The notes beneath the pieces are model-generated. The model did not search any database. It was not told the origin of the DNA and saw only the letters and a list, made by a program, of their open reading frames with translations. Below, in pieces: positions 43,320-53,821 of a DNA stretch of 64,000 nt. The stretch spans positions 930,001 through 994,000 of the forward strand of contig JBLDXI010000002.1 of the NCBI GenBank assembly GCA_047495785.1, given 5' to 3'. The first letter of the stretch is position 1; each line of letters begins with the position of its first letter. The position numbers and the translations under genes were made by a program. The stretch is from Lepidodermella squamata (Eukaryota > Gastrotricha).

Positions 43320-46300
43320 TTATTTGGGTTTATAGCCATATGGAACAGAGTCGTACGTATTCTTGTCAAAAACACGCTTGTTGAGCTGCGGTTTCAGCCT
43401 TTTCTTTACGTTAACCAATTGAACACCAGCAGGAGCTTGAAATCGACGGAAAAATGTTTGATCCATGGATAGGTAATTAGCACCACGTGTCGCTGAATTA
43501 GCATACTCACTGTCAAAGTAAGACGCTAACAGCTCAATTAAGGAATCATGCGAGATTTCATGCTGATTGCTGAATGTTTGAGTCAGCCCTGATTGTGCGC
43601 GCGGCCATTATCATGTGTCGTAAATTATTATTAATACGCATACTTACCTTTTGCCTTGCTTATTACCTTGCCTGATGACAGTGTTAAACAGTAAGTCTTA
43701 CACGCGATTGATGTGAATTCAAGAATGCATTCACCTAGTCCTATTTCACTTTTCCACTCGCCTAAATGATAACTCTCAGGAATCGGATCGATCTCACCTT
43801 CGTCAAGGTAATAGATCAGGGAATCAGCTAGTTTGAGAGCGAGCGAGATACATATATAATATATATTTATAGAAAATATAATAACGTACTATCCGTATAA
43901 AGTAGTCTGTTACCGAGTTTGACCATGTTCTCGTGCAGAAGAATTCTACTGTACGCGGTTATCATACTGGCGATAACTGGATTGGTCGTGGCCTTAGAAA
44001 CCTCGCAGTCCTCAGCATCTGAGAATGAAACACGAGCCCTCTCGCACCCACCTGTTGGTCCGACGATATCGACTGATTGAACTGATTTATTTGTGCTTGA
44101 CATAAGTTCAATCAACTGGCTTGGATCTTCTAAATATACAACCTCCTGGTTACCCTCGCGCAGGGCAAAGCGACCAAACGATGCATTACTCAAAAGCTTA
44201 GCCACAGATCGAAGAGGTGGATTTGGAGAGTTAAGCTGCTGTTTATCTAGAGTGAAATTATATCTCTCCTGGCATTCGCGTATAAATGTATCTATATCAA
44301 TATTTTCCGGTAATGCTGAGTTTTCCATCTTGGACTTTTGTAAATCGAGCACAAGCTTGTCAAAGTTCAAATTCGACCTTTGTTTCCAAGACCATGCCTC
44401 GTAAATAGTGATCAGTTTATAGCCGCAATTTTCAATGGCATATGTCACCTCAGGAGTTGTCCAGGCTGATGTAAGAGCCCTCTGCTCCTCATCATGTTGA
44501 CAATCGAGTGTTGTTACACACTCAGATGCGCAAGTGAAACAATTAGTGAAAACAAAACGAGAGGACGCACCACATCCGATCTTAATTCCTAGAGCTGGGA
44601 TCAAATTCGAGGGGTCTGGTAATATTTTACAATATAAAACGCCGAATAATTTGAGAGACTCATCTTGACTATAAAATCGAGCTTTTAAAGCTTCATCGTT
44701 CAGTCTGAGTCGAAGGACATCATGGTCGATTTCGCCTTGAATGTAAACTTGCGAGAACATGGAATAGGCATACGATGAGTTCAGATCTTTAATAAGAATT
44801 TTTCGAGTTTTTCCATCAACTTTCATGTGGCATTTCAAGACTTCAACTCTACCTCCACTTAAACTAGATCTGGCTTTAAGCGGGGGAATTATTTTAAATT
44901 TAGAGTTTAATTCACTAGAAATAGATTGGTTTTCAGAGAGAAATCGTTTCCATTGGCAGGTGGTTTGAACTCTCAGGCTGTACCCGCTCTCTCTAATTGC
45001 CTGATGCCTCATTTGACTCTTATAGTTCAACTTACCATACGTAGTTCGCATTAATGTTGAGTAGGAGTTGGAATCAAAACAATCGGAACAGCCGTGAATA
45101 TGGCACGAGTCGAACTCTAGTACTTCAAGAATCTTACCTGAATCGATATGTCTTACAGCTCCGTCTACTTTAATCCAATTTCCATTAGCTAGTCTAAGAG
45201 TCACCTCTCGCCCGTTTTCACTACTATCTATCCTATGATAAGCCGGTGTTGCTTGAGATGATAGAAAATGTATCCATTGTCGACATTGAACACTAGTTGA
45301 GTCAAGTAAGCAATAGCCAGAGATGGGAATGTACTGAATGCTATCGGCGGACATGTATTTAAGCTTATACAGCGCATGAGCTATCGAGCTTATGGTACAA
45401 TGCGCGGCCAATGCATTGATACCAGCTGGAGCTTTCGGACAGATTGAAAGGTCGCGAAATAGCTTGTTAAATCGAGTCATTGCTAATCGCATGACTGCTA
45501 CGTCGATTGCTGTGTATTCCGTGATTTCATCGTGAAAATTAAATGGCTGGCCTAATCTTCGCTTTTTATCGATCATATTGCGCAAATCTACGACATCTTG
45601 CTCATTTTTGATTTTCGATGTGTCATAGGCTGAAATATTAGGCCACGGGTCTATAGTGTTATTTCCAGGCTTGAAACACTCAACTGTGTGAATGAGATGG
45701 GGAAATATACCTTTTCGAATTTTCATTTCAGGTAAAAATGCCGGCCCGAGCTTACTCACACTTGTATGCACAAATGAATAGCCGTCTATAAAACGCGGAC
45801 CTAGCCGACCTATGCGTAATTCTAATATGGACCCATTGCGAAACAAGGTGTTTAATTTTAATCCAGAATCTTGAGCCACCCTAGCAACTAAGAGCTGGTC
45901 AAATTTAGATCCGAACCAGCTTACGTATGTTATCCCACTCAATTGCTCCTGCATGATGTGCTTTACAAATTGGGTCATTGCATCTACTCGATTAATATAA
46001 TCGTAATAGAAAAATAACTGGTGGCACTCGCATACACCTGGATATACTGGGCTTCGGTCACTTGGATAATCGACTGCTTCGAAATTTTCACATTTGTTGC
46101 AGCTGAATTGGCAACAAACGACGGACGGAACAAAGTAGTTATTTTCATCTCGGAAAGTCTCCGTGTCAAACCACCCGAATTTATAGGTCGATCGCTCTTT
46201 CGGTGGGAAGGCCTGCCAATAACATACTCGATGGTCGCGAAAATTTCCATCGATAATTATACCGCATTGTGGGCATTTTTTACCACCTCGGCATCGATGA

Positions 46301-47790
46301 GCGGCTAGGTGCTTTCTAGTCAGCGTTTTACTACATTTTTCACAGCGAGCGTAGTTGGCACATGTCTTATTTTTAAGATGGTTGCTGTAGCATTGTGCTG
46401 AGAAATACAACCTATTACAACTAGCGCAATGAATCTTCGATTCATCGTCTAAATAACTACTACATCTGACCCACGATCGACGCTGGACTAGAGTCGCAGG
46501 TGACAGTATATTACTGGGGTCAGTGTGACTCGTCCGAGTAGGCTCTAGGCACGCCCGACATCGGAAGCGACACGCATGGCTTAGTTTTGTATTTACTACA
46601 GTATAACACTCAGTACATAATACACGACCTCTCATAAGTTGTGATGGAATATTTTTCAAGCCGCCGTAGTGGCCGAACGTCCTACCCATAAGCTTCGGGC
46701 TAATGTAAACTAGGTAAAACTTTTTCGTATAGCTGGTTTTCTTAACATCTGGGTAGCTATAGCATATTGCTCTCTGTTCTAAATCATATACTAAAACTTG
46801 CCATTTGTCGAATCTATTATAATATTGAAGAATTCGTTCAAGCGTGTCGATACCATAGCTCTCAGCTGTGGGATCTATACCAGCTTTGTTCATAAGATCC
46901 AGCGCAACGCTTCTTAACAATGCCGCATTTTTGATGAGGCGAAAATATATCCGCCCTTTTTCTTCGAGGTATGGATGTAATATGTACATGAGCATATCTT
47001 TCGCGCGCTTTTTACGATATAAAAGAAATTCAGCGTATGCGCGTGCTAATATTATTGCGTAAATAAGACAATAATTTGAATCATCCTCTGGTGTTTTGAT
47101 GTAACCCGATAGGCTCTCGACCCAGTTCGTTAATTTTTGCTCTAGTAGCGGACGACGGCGTGTTACAGAACGTCCGCGACCCATCATTTGCTTAGCTGTC
47201 GTCTCCGCGTCAGATGAGTTCTGAATTTTCAGTCTTTTATCTGCTACGGTGGAGATGCCGGCGCCATCGATAATAGCTGTAGTAGAATTACGCTTTTTCA
47301 CATTGGAGCTATCAGCACTGCTGTTGTTATTTTCTGCTAGTATAACACGCGCAAATACTGAAAAATGCTGTTGACCTGCTGCGACGTGATCATTCGATTG
47401 AACAACTCGCTCTATCCTATTCAAAATCACGTCTCCAGACAGTTTTGCTATCTGGATATACTCCATATCGACTGGATATCGTAAATCAGGATTATCTAGT
47501 TGTAATTTGCATATATCACGCTCGTTGAACTTTGAACGTAAATATGTGACGATTTCTTCAAAATTAGCGTGAATTTTTTCGTAGAATAGCTTCAGATCTA
47601 TTGCTGGCTTTTTGTCCTGCTTAACCCCGGCGGTGCTACTACGGCCATATCCGTGTTGTTGGGCGCTGACTAGAATATTAGCTACGTCCTCGCAGTTTTC
47701 ATACTCAGGTAGTTCCAGGGTGAATGAAAAAGATATTAGACCGAATTTCTGCGAATGTATCACACATGGCGTGACATTTTTTATGGCCAT
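43320..47790 (-). CDS. PolB: Protein-primed family B DNA polymerase, two introns
   Basis: Exons 47790-43890, 43827-43648 and 43588-43320 add up to a phase-perfect 1449-residue protein. The N-terminal third has the Maverick-type region with CLIYAIILARAY, and a long Cys/His-finger section (CTECYT through CPQCGIIIDG). The exonuclease begins at WFDTETF, with later Asp residues (for example TAIDVAV). Polymerase motif A appears near DLNSSYAYSMFS. Motif C (Tyr-Thr-Asp-Thr-Asp-Ser) is split by the 62-bp first intron, and a KAKG motif precedes intron 2. Without splicing the frame ends just after motif C. Expected role: replication of the element by protein priming. Confidence 0.93.
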
Positions 47791-48080
47791 TCATAATTTC
47801 TACTATTTAAAATTTTCTATATAAAGTTTAATTTTGTCCTTACTAATATCACCTCTCTTAACTGTAAAACACACATTAAAAAAAAAAAAACACACACGCA
47901 GGTTATTTCAACAGGGTAAATTGAGATTTATTAGTAGATCAGACCGAGTAAGATAAAAGACGAGAGCAGCAGCGTCATGCATGTTTTTCAGGGAAAATGG
48001 GTGATTACAAAACATTGTGTTACGTTATTATTATTATCGAGTCGTGTGCCGCGAACAGCTGGGGCAACGCCAACCACGTG
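47791..48080. other. Short spacer upstream of PolB
   Basis: Has a CTATATAAAG stretch about 30 bp upstream of the PolB start and a CA/A-rich microsatellite near 47,870-47,900. No gene. Confidence 0.4.
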
Positions 48081-49577
48081 CTAGTCATCCCTGCGACGAA
48101 AAACAATATATTTCATTTTAAATTACAAAAATGACTCGGCTTACTTATTAGCAGTCACTTTTCTCGGGCCCGACTGGCATCGGCGGCGCTGGTGGCGTAC
48201 TGGCGTGCTTTTCCTACGTCGCCTAAAAACAAATATATAGGTATCGTCATCATTATTTTCAATTATGACAGTACTTACTGTGGCGTTTTCAGCACATCTT
48301 CAGTATTGGTTGTTGTCGTAATCTTATCGTCCTGGTCGTGACAAGCCAACACCGCACCGTCAACCGCTGGCTTTTGCTGCTGTAGCTTCAGCCGCATCTT
48401 CAACGGAAGTTGCTGTTCGGCGCTGACATTTTGCTGATCGGCATGTGACTCAACAACAGACATATCACCGGCACCATCGCTGTTGTTCTGCGGCTCCGAT
48501 GTAGCACTGTTCTGCGGCTGTTCTGCTGCTCCGGGTTGATGGTACAGCAGACTTGATTGCTGGCTCGACTGCAGAGATTGTTGCATCATACGTTGCACTA
48601 TTAGAAAGTGTAATGCTTGCCAGTGTTTTCTCGTGCCGGGCTGTCGCCTCATCGGCTGTCTTCTTCGCCGCCAGCAATTCTTCGATTGTCCCGCGTAGTA
48701 TCGTAGTTTCAACATCCAACTCCTCGACCTTCCTCTCAGCCTTCCCGAGTTTAGTACGTTGATTATGTATCTCGTTCTCATGGCGCGCTGCTAACAGTCT
48801 CCATCCCGCCAAATCAACGATCATGTCGCCCAGTAAGATGACCATCGAGCTCATAAGCTCAGATGGCATGTACATAAGCGTGCCCTCGAATTTTTGTACT
48901 ACTGCCGTAGTGACGCCGGAAATCTCACCCAAGGCATCAACGTCGGCGTAATTTTCCGCCAAGAATCTTGGTAAACCTAGAGTCACATAAATCACGTGAT
49001 GGTTTTCAATGACGAGAAAAAAATACTTGCGAGTATAAGTATGTCTATCCAAATATTGACGAAACCGTGATTGTGAATACATTTGAGCTGGAATCTCCAT
49101 CATAGGCGCCATCGGTCTGGTCGCCATCTGCGGCATCGGCAGGGGCGCAATAGACAACATGTGCGCCTTCGGCTGCGGCGCCATCAGCCCGGTTGCAATC
49201 GGCCCGGGCGCAATCGGCCTGGGCAGCACAGGCGCCATCGGTTGGGGCGGCACAGGGATGGGCGGCATAGGCGCCATCGGCCGGGGCGCCATCGGTTGGG
49301 GCGGCACAGGCATGGGCGGCATAGGCGCCATCGGCCGGGGCGCCATCGGTTGGGGCGGCACAGGCATGGGCGGCATCGGCACTTGCTGCTGCTGCTGAGC
49401 GATCGGTGCTTGGCTCATGTTACTCGATGTTTGTTGTTGTTGGACACTAGGTGCCATGGAGAGCGGGTGTTGTCGCTGAGCGGTCTGGTGAGAGACTGGC
49501 AGTTGATTGTCACTCGCGAGGCGTGGAATAGGCATTATCGCTGGCTTGATGCCTGGCATCGCTTGATGCTGTTGCAT
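48081..49577 (-). CDS. Maverick Pro/Met-repeat and coiled-coil protein, 3' part uncertain
   Basis: The first frame (49577-48465) starts with a Gln-rich segment, then a tandem repeat of PMPPMPVPPQPMAPRPMA type, a folded-looking middle, and a heptad-type coiled coil (GKAERKVEELDVETTILRGT). A second frame (48781-48279) carries a Gln/Ser-rich tail. It splices with correct GT/AG and phase to 48222-48145 and 48090-48081, giving a basic C-terminus. I found no ordinary intron linking the two frames near 48,570-48,610, so there may be a small indel, a very short intron or two overlapping genes. Not recognised. Confidence 0.5.
49123..49397 (+). repeat. Coding minisatellite (GGCGCCATCGG-type units)
   Basis: Repeated units such as GGCATAGGCGCCATCGGCCG, coding on the minus strand for Pro/Met/Ala repeats of the preceding gene. 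GC-rich against the local background. Confidence 0.75.
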
Positions 49578-49651
49578 GGCTATGATTAGTAAAACTCTAA
49601 TAAAATAAAAACGCGTATATTATTATTTTTTACTTTATTTCACACACGCAA

Positions 49652-49984
49652 TCACTCAGGTGAGGATGAGGCAAAGAACGCAGGGCAGAGCCGTTGTATA
49701 ATACGTAGCGCGTATATGTAACATTCGGGTACTGAATGATTACTATTAGCATATTTGTTATAATATTTCAGAAATGTTTCACACGCGTATGATATCTGAG
49801 CATCGCTATCGTACAAGCTAAGAATAACGATAGCCATAAAATATGCTGATGTATCGTTTTTTCGTAGGTTCTGATATTTTGACTGACTAATGCCGCGATG
49901 TTGCAGATGATACGACATATATTTTCCGAACGTGTCGCACAGCTGTTCTATCAAGAGATGAATATATGCGTCGCTCGATGCCAT
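49652..49984 (-). CDS. Maverick hypothetical helical protein, 110 aa
   Basis: A compact frame with many helical Leu/Ile/Tyr positions and no low-complexity sequence (for example IVILSLYDSDAQISYACETF). It lies upstream of the coiled-coil gene on the same strand. No signal peptide, membrane helix or known motif. Probably a real gene because the frame is clean and flanked by short AT-rich spacers. Confidence 0.5.
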   Translation of the reverse strand: MASSDAYIHLLIEQLCDTFGKYMSYHLQHRGISQSKYQNLRKNDTSAYFMAIVILSLYDSDAQISYACETFLKYYNKYANSNHSVPECYIYALRIIQRLCPAFFASSSPE

Positions 49985-50191
49985 GAATTATTATTAATAT
50001 GTATAAGAAATTATTTCTAGAGAGAGAGAGAAAACCGAAAACGTCGCGTAAATTAATTTGAAACGTCGCGCGTTTTACTTACTTTGCACGCACCTTATAT
50101 GCGACGTATTTTTTTAGATTTATTTTTTTATTTGCGCGATTTTCGAATTAATTTACGCAACGCTTTTTAAGAGCCACAATTAAATATATAA

Positions 50192-50388
50192 TACACCGTG
50201 TCCCAGTATTAGCGCAACTATTTTTTTTTTTTTTGTTTAATTGAGTAATTTTTTTGTTTAGAAAATTCAACTATTTCAATCCCAATAAAATTTGATATGC
50301 GCGATATATCTATTCTCATGATTTTTCTGTCTATGAGATGTGACTCTCAGATTTTTTTTCGCTTGCGCTACTTATGGGACACGATGTA
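50192..50388. mobile_element. 197-bp MITE inside the Maverick
   Basis: Starts TACACCGTGTCCCAGTATT and ends GGGACACGATGTA, the same TA-bounded family as the copy at 19,416-19,788. It inserted into the non-coding spacer, 41 bp downstream of the next minus-strand gene's stop. Confidence 0.7.
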
Positions 50389-50429
50389 TATTATATTTTA
50401 ATAACAACTCGCGTGGCCTGGCGTTATAA

Positions 50430-51231
50430 CTAGTCGCGAATGACGCGCTTCAAAATCGAAGGCAGTTGGCGCATCGACTCATAACTGAACGAAACACCAT
50501 CGCGAGAGGGGCACGGTTTGTCATTATTGTCAAGGTAGTAAAAGCGAATGTCACAATGGAGCCGAATCTTATTCGCAGAGTTATACCCAGGATAATAACA
50601 TTGGGCATAAAATCCATCCCATATTTCAAACAGATCACCAACCCGCGTGATATCAGCCGGCGTATTGACCTTAACGAGCTCCAACTCCCCGGATCGCTCT
50701 AGTTTTTCTATAATATCACAAACCCGCTTGAACCAGTCCGATCGCTGAGTCATACCTTCCAAAAGTTTTCGGGCTTCTGTTGTTGACAGCCATAACCCCC
50801 GCGAAAAAAATTTGGATTGCAGCTTATCAGAGAAAAATATATCTTCACTGACCACCCCTAAGAAATAAACTGGGTACCCGGGTTCACTCGTGGAAAATCG
50901 AATAACCTTTTGCTGTTTGTTATTGCGAAAGGGCTGAATTTCATCTAATTCACAAATGTTACCTGCCAGCGTGATATAACGCCGGCTTGGCCGTACCAAT
51001 GACGCATCGCGATTGACGATTGTCTATATATTTAAAACAATATTTTATATGTTAAATTTACGAATAAATAAATACCTTGGTGCTTGGTGGAATGTTCTCC
51101 TCGTTTTCTCGTCGCGGCGATGAGTCAGGAGATGACGCTGACGGTGATGTCGCTGTGACGCGTGCCGTTGTTGTGTTGGTTTTATCACCAAGCGATTTGC
51201 GAGATTGCTCTTGCGGCAGAAGAGGTGCCAT
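50430..51231 (-). CDS. Maverick hypothetical protein, 249 aa, two exons
   Basis: Exon 51231-51076 (52 codons, Ser/Thr/Pro-rich with SPSASSPDSSPRRENEENIP) joins in phase to 51023-50430. The second exon begins with a basic stretch and a well-ordered domain (YITLAGNICELDEIQPF, then PVYFLGVVSEDIFF, later FYYLDNNDKP). I do not recognise it. The beta-rich look and acidic-Ser N-terminal tail are compatible with a nucleic-acid-binding or regulatory protein, but nothing proves it. A TATAAAA on the minus strand lies about 20-27 bp upstream of the start. Confidence 0.55.
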
Positions 51232-52072
51232 TATAGAGCGAACAGTGTTTTATAGCGCGAATAATAAGACAATGATAACACAAATGATTTTGGCAACTGA
51301 TTATGAGGTGGCTTATCGACTCGTATTTATAGGTGCGTATTTGCATCGATCACTCAATCAGCTTTCACCTGAACCGTGAAAATGAATGAACTAGACTACT
51401 ACTCATGCTACTGCTTTTTGATCTCTTTATCGGCTGTTTCGGCCGCTTTTTTCCTTTGTCGGCAATCTCAGCTTCCCACGTGAGAGTTGATATCTTTATC
51501 GGCATTTTAGCGCTTGTCAAACAGCTGTGTTTTATAACCGGTGGCTGATACTATATATATATAATATACTTGCGGTGTATATTATTACATATTTTTACTA
51601 CATATCACAGTGGTATATGATTGGTCGGTTAGGTCTTATATTTCGATGGCGATTGGTCGACGCTGAGAGCGTGATATTATCGCAACATATCGATAATCTT
51701 ATATCAATGCGGCGATTGGCTGATACTTCTACGCGGCGAGCGTGTTCATATTATCGCAATATATCGATAGCGCGCGCACATCATCATCGGCTGCTATAAT
51801 CGGCACTTATAATCCCTCTGTATTTTTGTCCTTTGCCGCAATGCAACGTTTTACTTAACTCCAGATCACACATCTGGCTGAGAACACCCTCGCTAGAATA
51901 TCATTTTTCAGTCGGAATTATTACCGCCAACGCTGTTAATTTTTACTCTCCGTCTCTTCACGTATTACCGCAATCGTCATCCGTCCGCCCTCTCGCCTGA
52001 AATATATATATCTGGTATGATATTAATTTATTATTATTTTTTTAATGATTTTTATTCATTTTTGTTCAAGCT
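51232..52072. other. Non-coding region with tandem TATCGATA-type repeats
   Basis: About 51,645-51,775 contains two imperfect copies of a unit with GGCGATTGG at its start and ATTATCGCAAxATATCGATA at its end. The palindrome TATCGATA lies in both. The rest is AT-rich with CGCGCG patches. This could be a regulatory or replication-related spacer near the element end. Confidence 0.45.
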
Positions 52073-52513
52073 ATGTCGCGTCGCCCTCCTACTGGTCGTT
52101 CTATCCGTCACACGTCGAAATCACTCGCCAGTAATACACGTCCAGCTGCAGGTGTTGTGTTTGGCGAAATTACAGCTGAATCGCCGCCAATAATCGATGA
52201 TGTGCAATTCACTCGTATGAAAATACCGATGACTAACATATATATGTCACGGCGGCGTCTCTATCGCTCAGCGACCACTGTTGTTGTCTCGGCTCAGCCA
52301 CCTGCTTATCGACTGCAACCCGTCAAAGGAGGTTTGGCTTATGTCGATGTTTACTTCGACGACGCAATTCGCGAGTCCGGTGATACCTTTATTCGATCTT
52401 ATTATATCGATCGCCTGTTAAATGCGCATTCGCTTGTCAAGGCCATTGAAGGCTATCTCGAAAATTATATTTACACCGGTAGTGGCTGCTTTATTGAATA
52501 CTTGTATTACTAA
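52073..52513 (+). CDS. Maverick hypothetical protein, 146 aa
   Basis: A basic Arg/Ser/Thr-rich N-terminus (MSRRPPTGRSIRHTSKS) is followed by a mostly beta-predicted segment (VKGGLAYVDVYFDDAIRESG). It is the last gene before the right terminal inverted repeat, with an AATAAA at 52,625 after the stop. Not recognised. Confidence 0.5.
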   Translation: MSRRPPTGRSIRHTSKSLASNTRPAAGVVFGEITAESPPIIDDVQFTRMKIPMTNIYMSRRRLYRSATTVVVSAQPPAYRLQPVKGGLAYVDVYFDDAIRESGDTFIRSYYIDRLLNAHSLVKAIEGYLENYIYTGSGCFIEYLYY

Positions 52514-52742
52514 TAGTCTCTCGATCCTATACACCTCATACGTGTTCGATAATGACGGCTGCCTCATTACATTCTTGCGTTCCTTTGCACACTCGATTGG
52601 CAATTATACTCGCTCCGCAGTTAAATAAAAATTTTAATCACCGTGATATATCAATCTTTATTTTCTCATCAAGTTGATTTTACAGGGCAGGGTGACAGGA
52701 AAGTGATAGCCGTTGCTGTTGGCGAAAAAATGAAAAATATAG

Positions 52743-52869
52743 CAGGGTGACTTAAAAATATCCTCGATTTTTTTAGCTTCCAGTTTTGCACTAATATTTA
52801 ACATGGAAAATCAAATAAATAGGCTAATTTTTTGAGGCTATTTTTTCGTTCCGCCCTAATCATCCTCCT
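52743..52869 (-). repeat. Right terminal inverted repeat of the Maverick
   Basis: About 127 bp; the reverse complement begins AGGAGGATGATTAGGGCGG and matches the left repeat up to the CACCCTG block. Confidence 0.9.
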
Positions 52870-53594
52870 AATAGCGATAAATTTTCCCAATGTTGGATTT
52901 CGTCACAGCTTTTCATAATATTGGGAGTGAACTGCTCTTTACGACCTATTTAGCTGTCAAACCTGAAGGGTTATCCGCATTAGGTAGTCCAATCAAAATT
53001 TAACGAGTGACTCAATAACTCGATTGTATTTCCCCCATATCTGAGATAAAAAGCTTTAAAATCGTCGACATAGGCTTGGATTTTACGATGGTGAGCAGAA
53101 ACAAATTACATTCGGTTTCGAAAAGCACGCAAAGCCGGTTTTCAGCTCATTTTCGATAGACAAGCTGCCATTCTGTTTTTCGTTCGTTCGTTCGTTCGTT
53201 CAATACACATTTTCATTCAATTCTTCCCAAGCATTCCTAATTGCTGCTGATGAAACAATTCGATTTTATGTGCAGACAATTCGATTCCTGTGGTTCAGTT
53301 CCAGCGTAGCGAGAAAAAAAAACTGAAAATCATTTTTATTGCACGTTTATTAAAGCATGGAAATGTGCAGGGGGAGATATTTACTCAGGCCTGCTGTTGT
53401 AGTTGTCTTCCTCACGCTTAGCCTCGAGGTAGTTTTATTCATAGTTTTATTGGCCGCTTTGCTGGTCACCTTGCTGGCCACCTCGTTGGCCACCTTGTGT
53501 GAGACCGTGCTGGCCGCCCTGTTGGCCACCTTGGCCGCTTACCAGGTCACCTAGCTGGCCGCCCTGTTGGCCACCTTGGCCGCTTTGCTGGTCA
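52870..53594. repeat. Right copy of the 724-bp direct duplication
   Basis: Matches 28,369-29,092 with at least one single-base length difference in an A-run (near 53,310). It continues seamlessly into the complete family gene, whereas the left copy is cut by the element. Confidence 0.85.
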
Positions 53595-53821
53595 CCTTGC
53601 TGGCCACCTCGTTGGCCACCTTGTGTGAGACCTTGCTGGCCACCCTGTAGAGTAGCTAGGCCGCTTACCAGGTCATACGCTTCACCACGCTTGGCCTCGT
53701 AAAGAGGATTTGCAGCGACTGACGCTACCTGAGTAAAATACAATAGGAATATATAGGTAACATGTCAACTTTGAAATCGGCTGATTACCAAGAATGCAAA
53801 CAGCGAAAGTTGGTTGATCAT
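53447..53821 (-). CDS. Gly-Gln-rich secreted precursor, family member A
   Basis: Exon 1 (53821-53789) and exon 2 (53728-53447) form a 104-residue protein. Starting at MINQLSLFAFL the signal peptide crosses the junction and ends VASVAANP, followed by LYEAKRGEAYDL. The rest is GGQQ/GQRGGQQGDQQ-type repeats. A remnant of the older EAKRGE...NYQ pattern lies in another frame after the stop (see 56.5 kb member). The function is unknown. The signal peptide plus KR site resembles secreted peptide precursors. An upstream start (53,842) would add seven residues. Confidence 0.6.

Larger units (their letters stand above)
29092..52869. mobile_element. Maverick/Polinton virus-like element, about 23.8 kb
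   Basis: Both ends read AGGAGGATGATTAGGGCGG in inverted orientation (29,092 rightward; 52,869 leftward), and the AG terminus is typical of Polintons. Between them are a chromodomain integrase, protein-primed PolB, major and minor capsid proteins, adenain-like protease and packaging ATPase: the full Maverick/Polinton core set. On the left are a kinase, a TBP homologue and a mucin-like membrane protein. On the right are a RING protein, a metallophosphoesterase and unrecognised genes. The integrase is interrupted, so autonomous mobility is doubtful. No short target-site duplication is clear; instead a 724-bp direct repeat flanks the element. Confidence 0.95.

Noticed and set aside
49083-49589. 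168-aa plus-strand His/Arg/Gly-rich frame
   Set aside because: Antisense of the Pro/Met/Ala repeats in the coiled-coil gene; no independent evidence.
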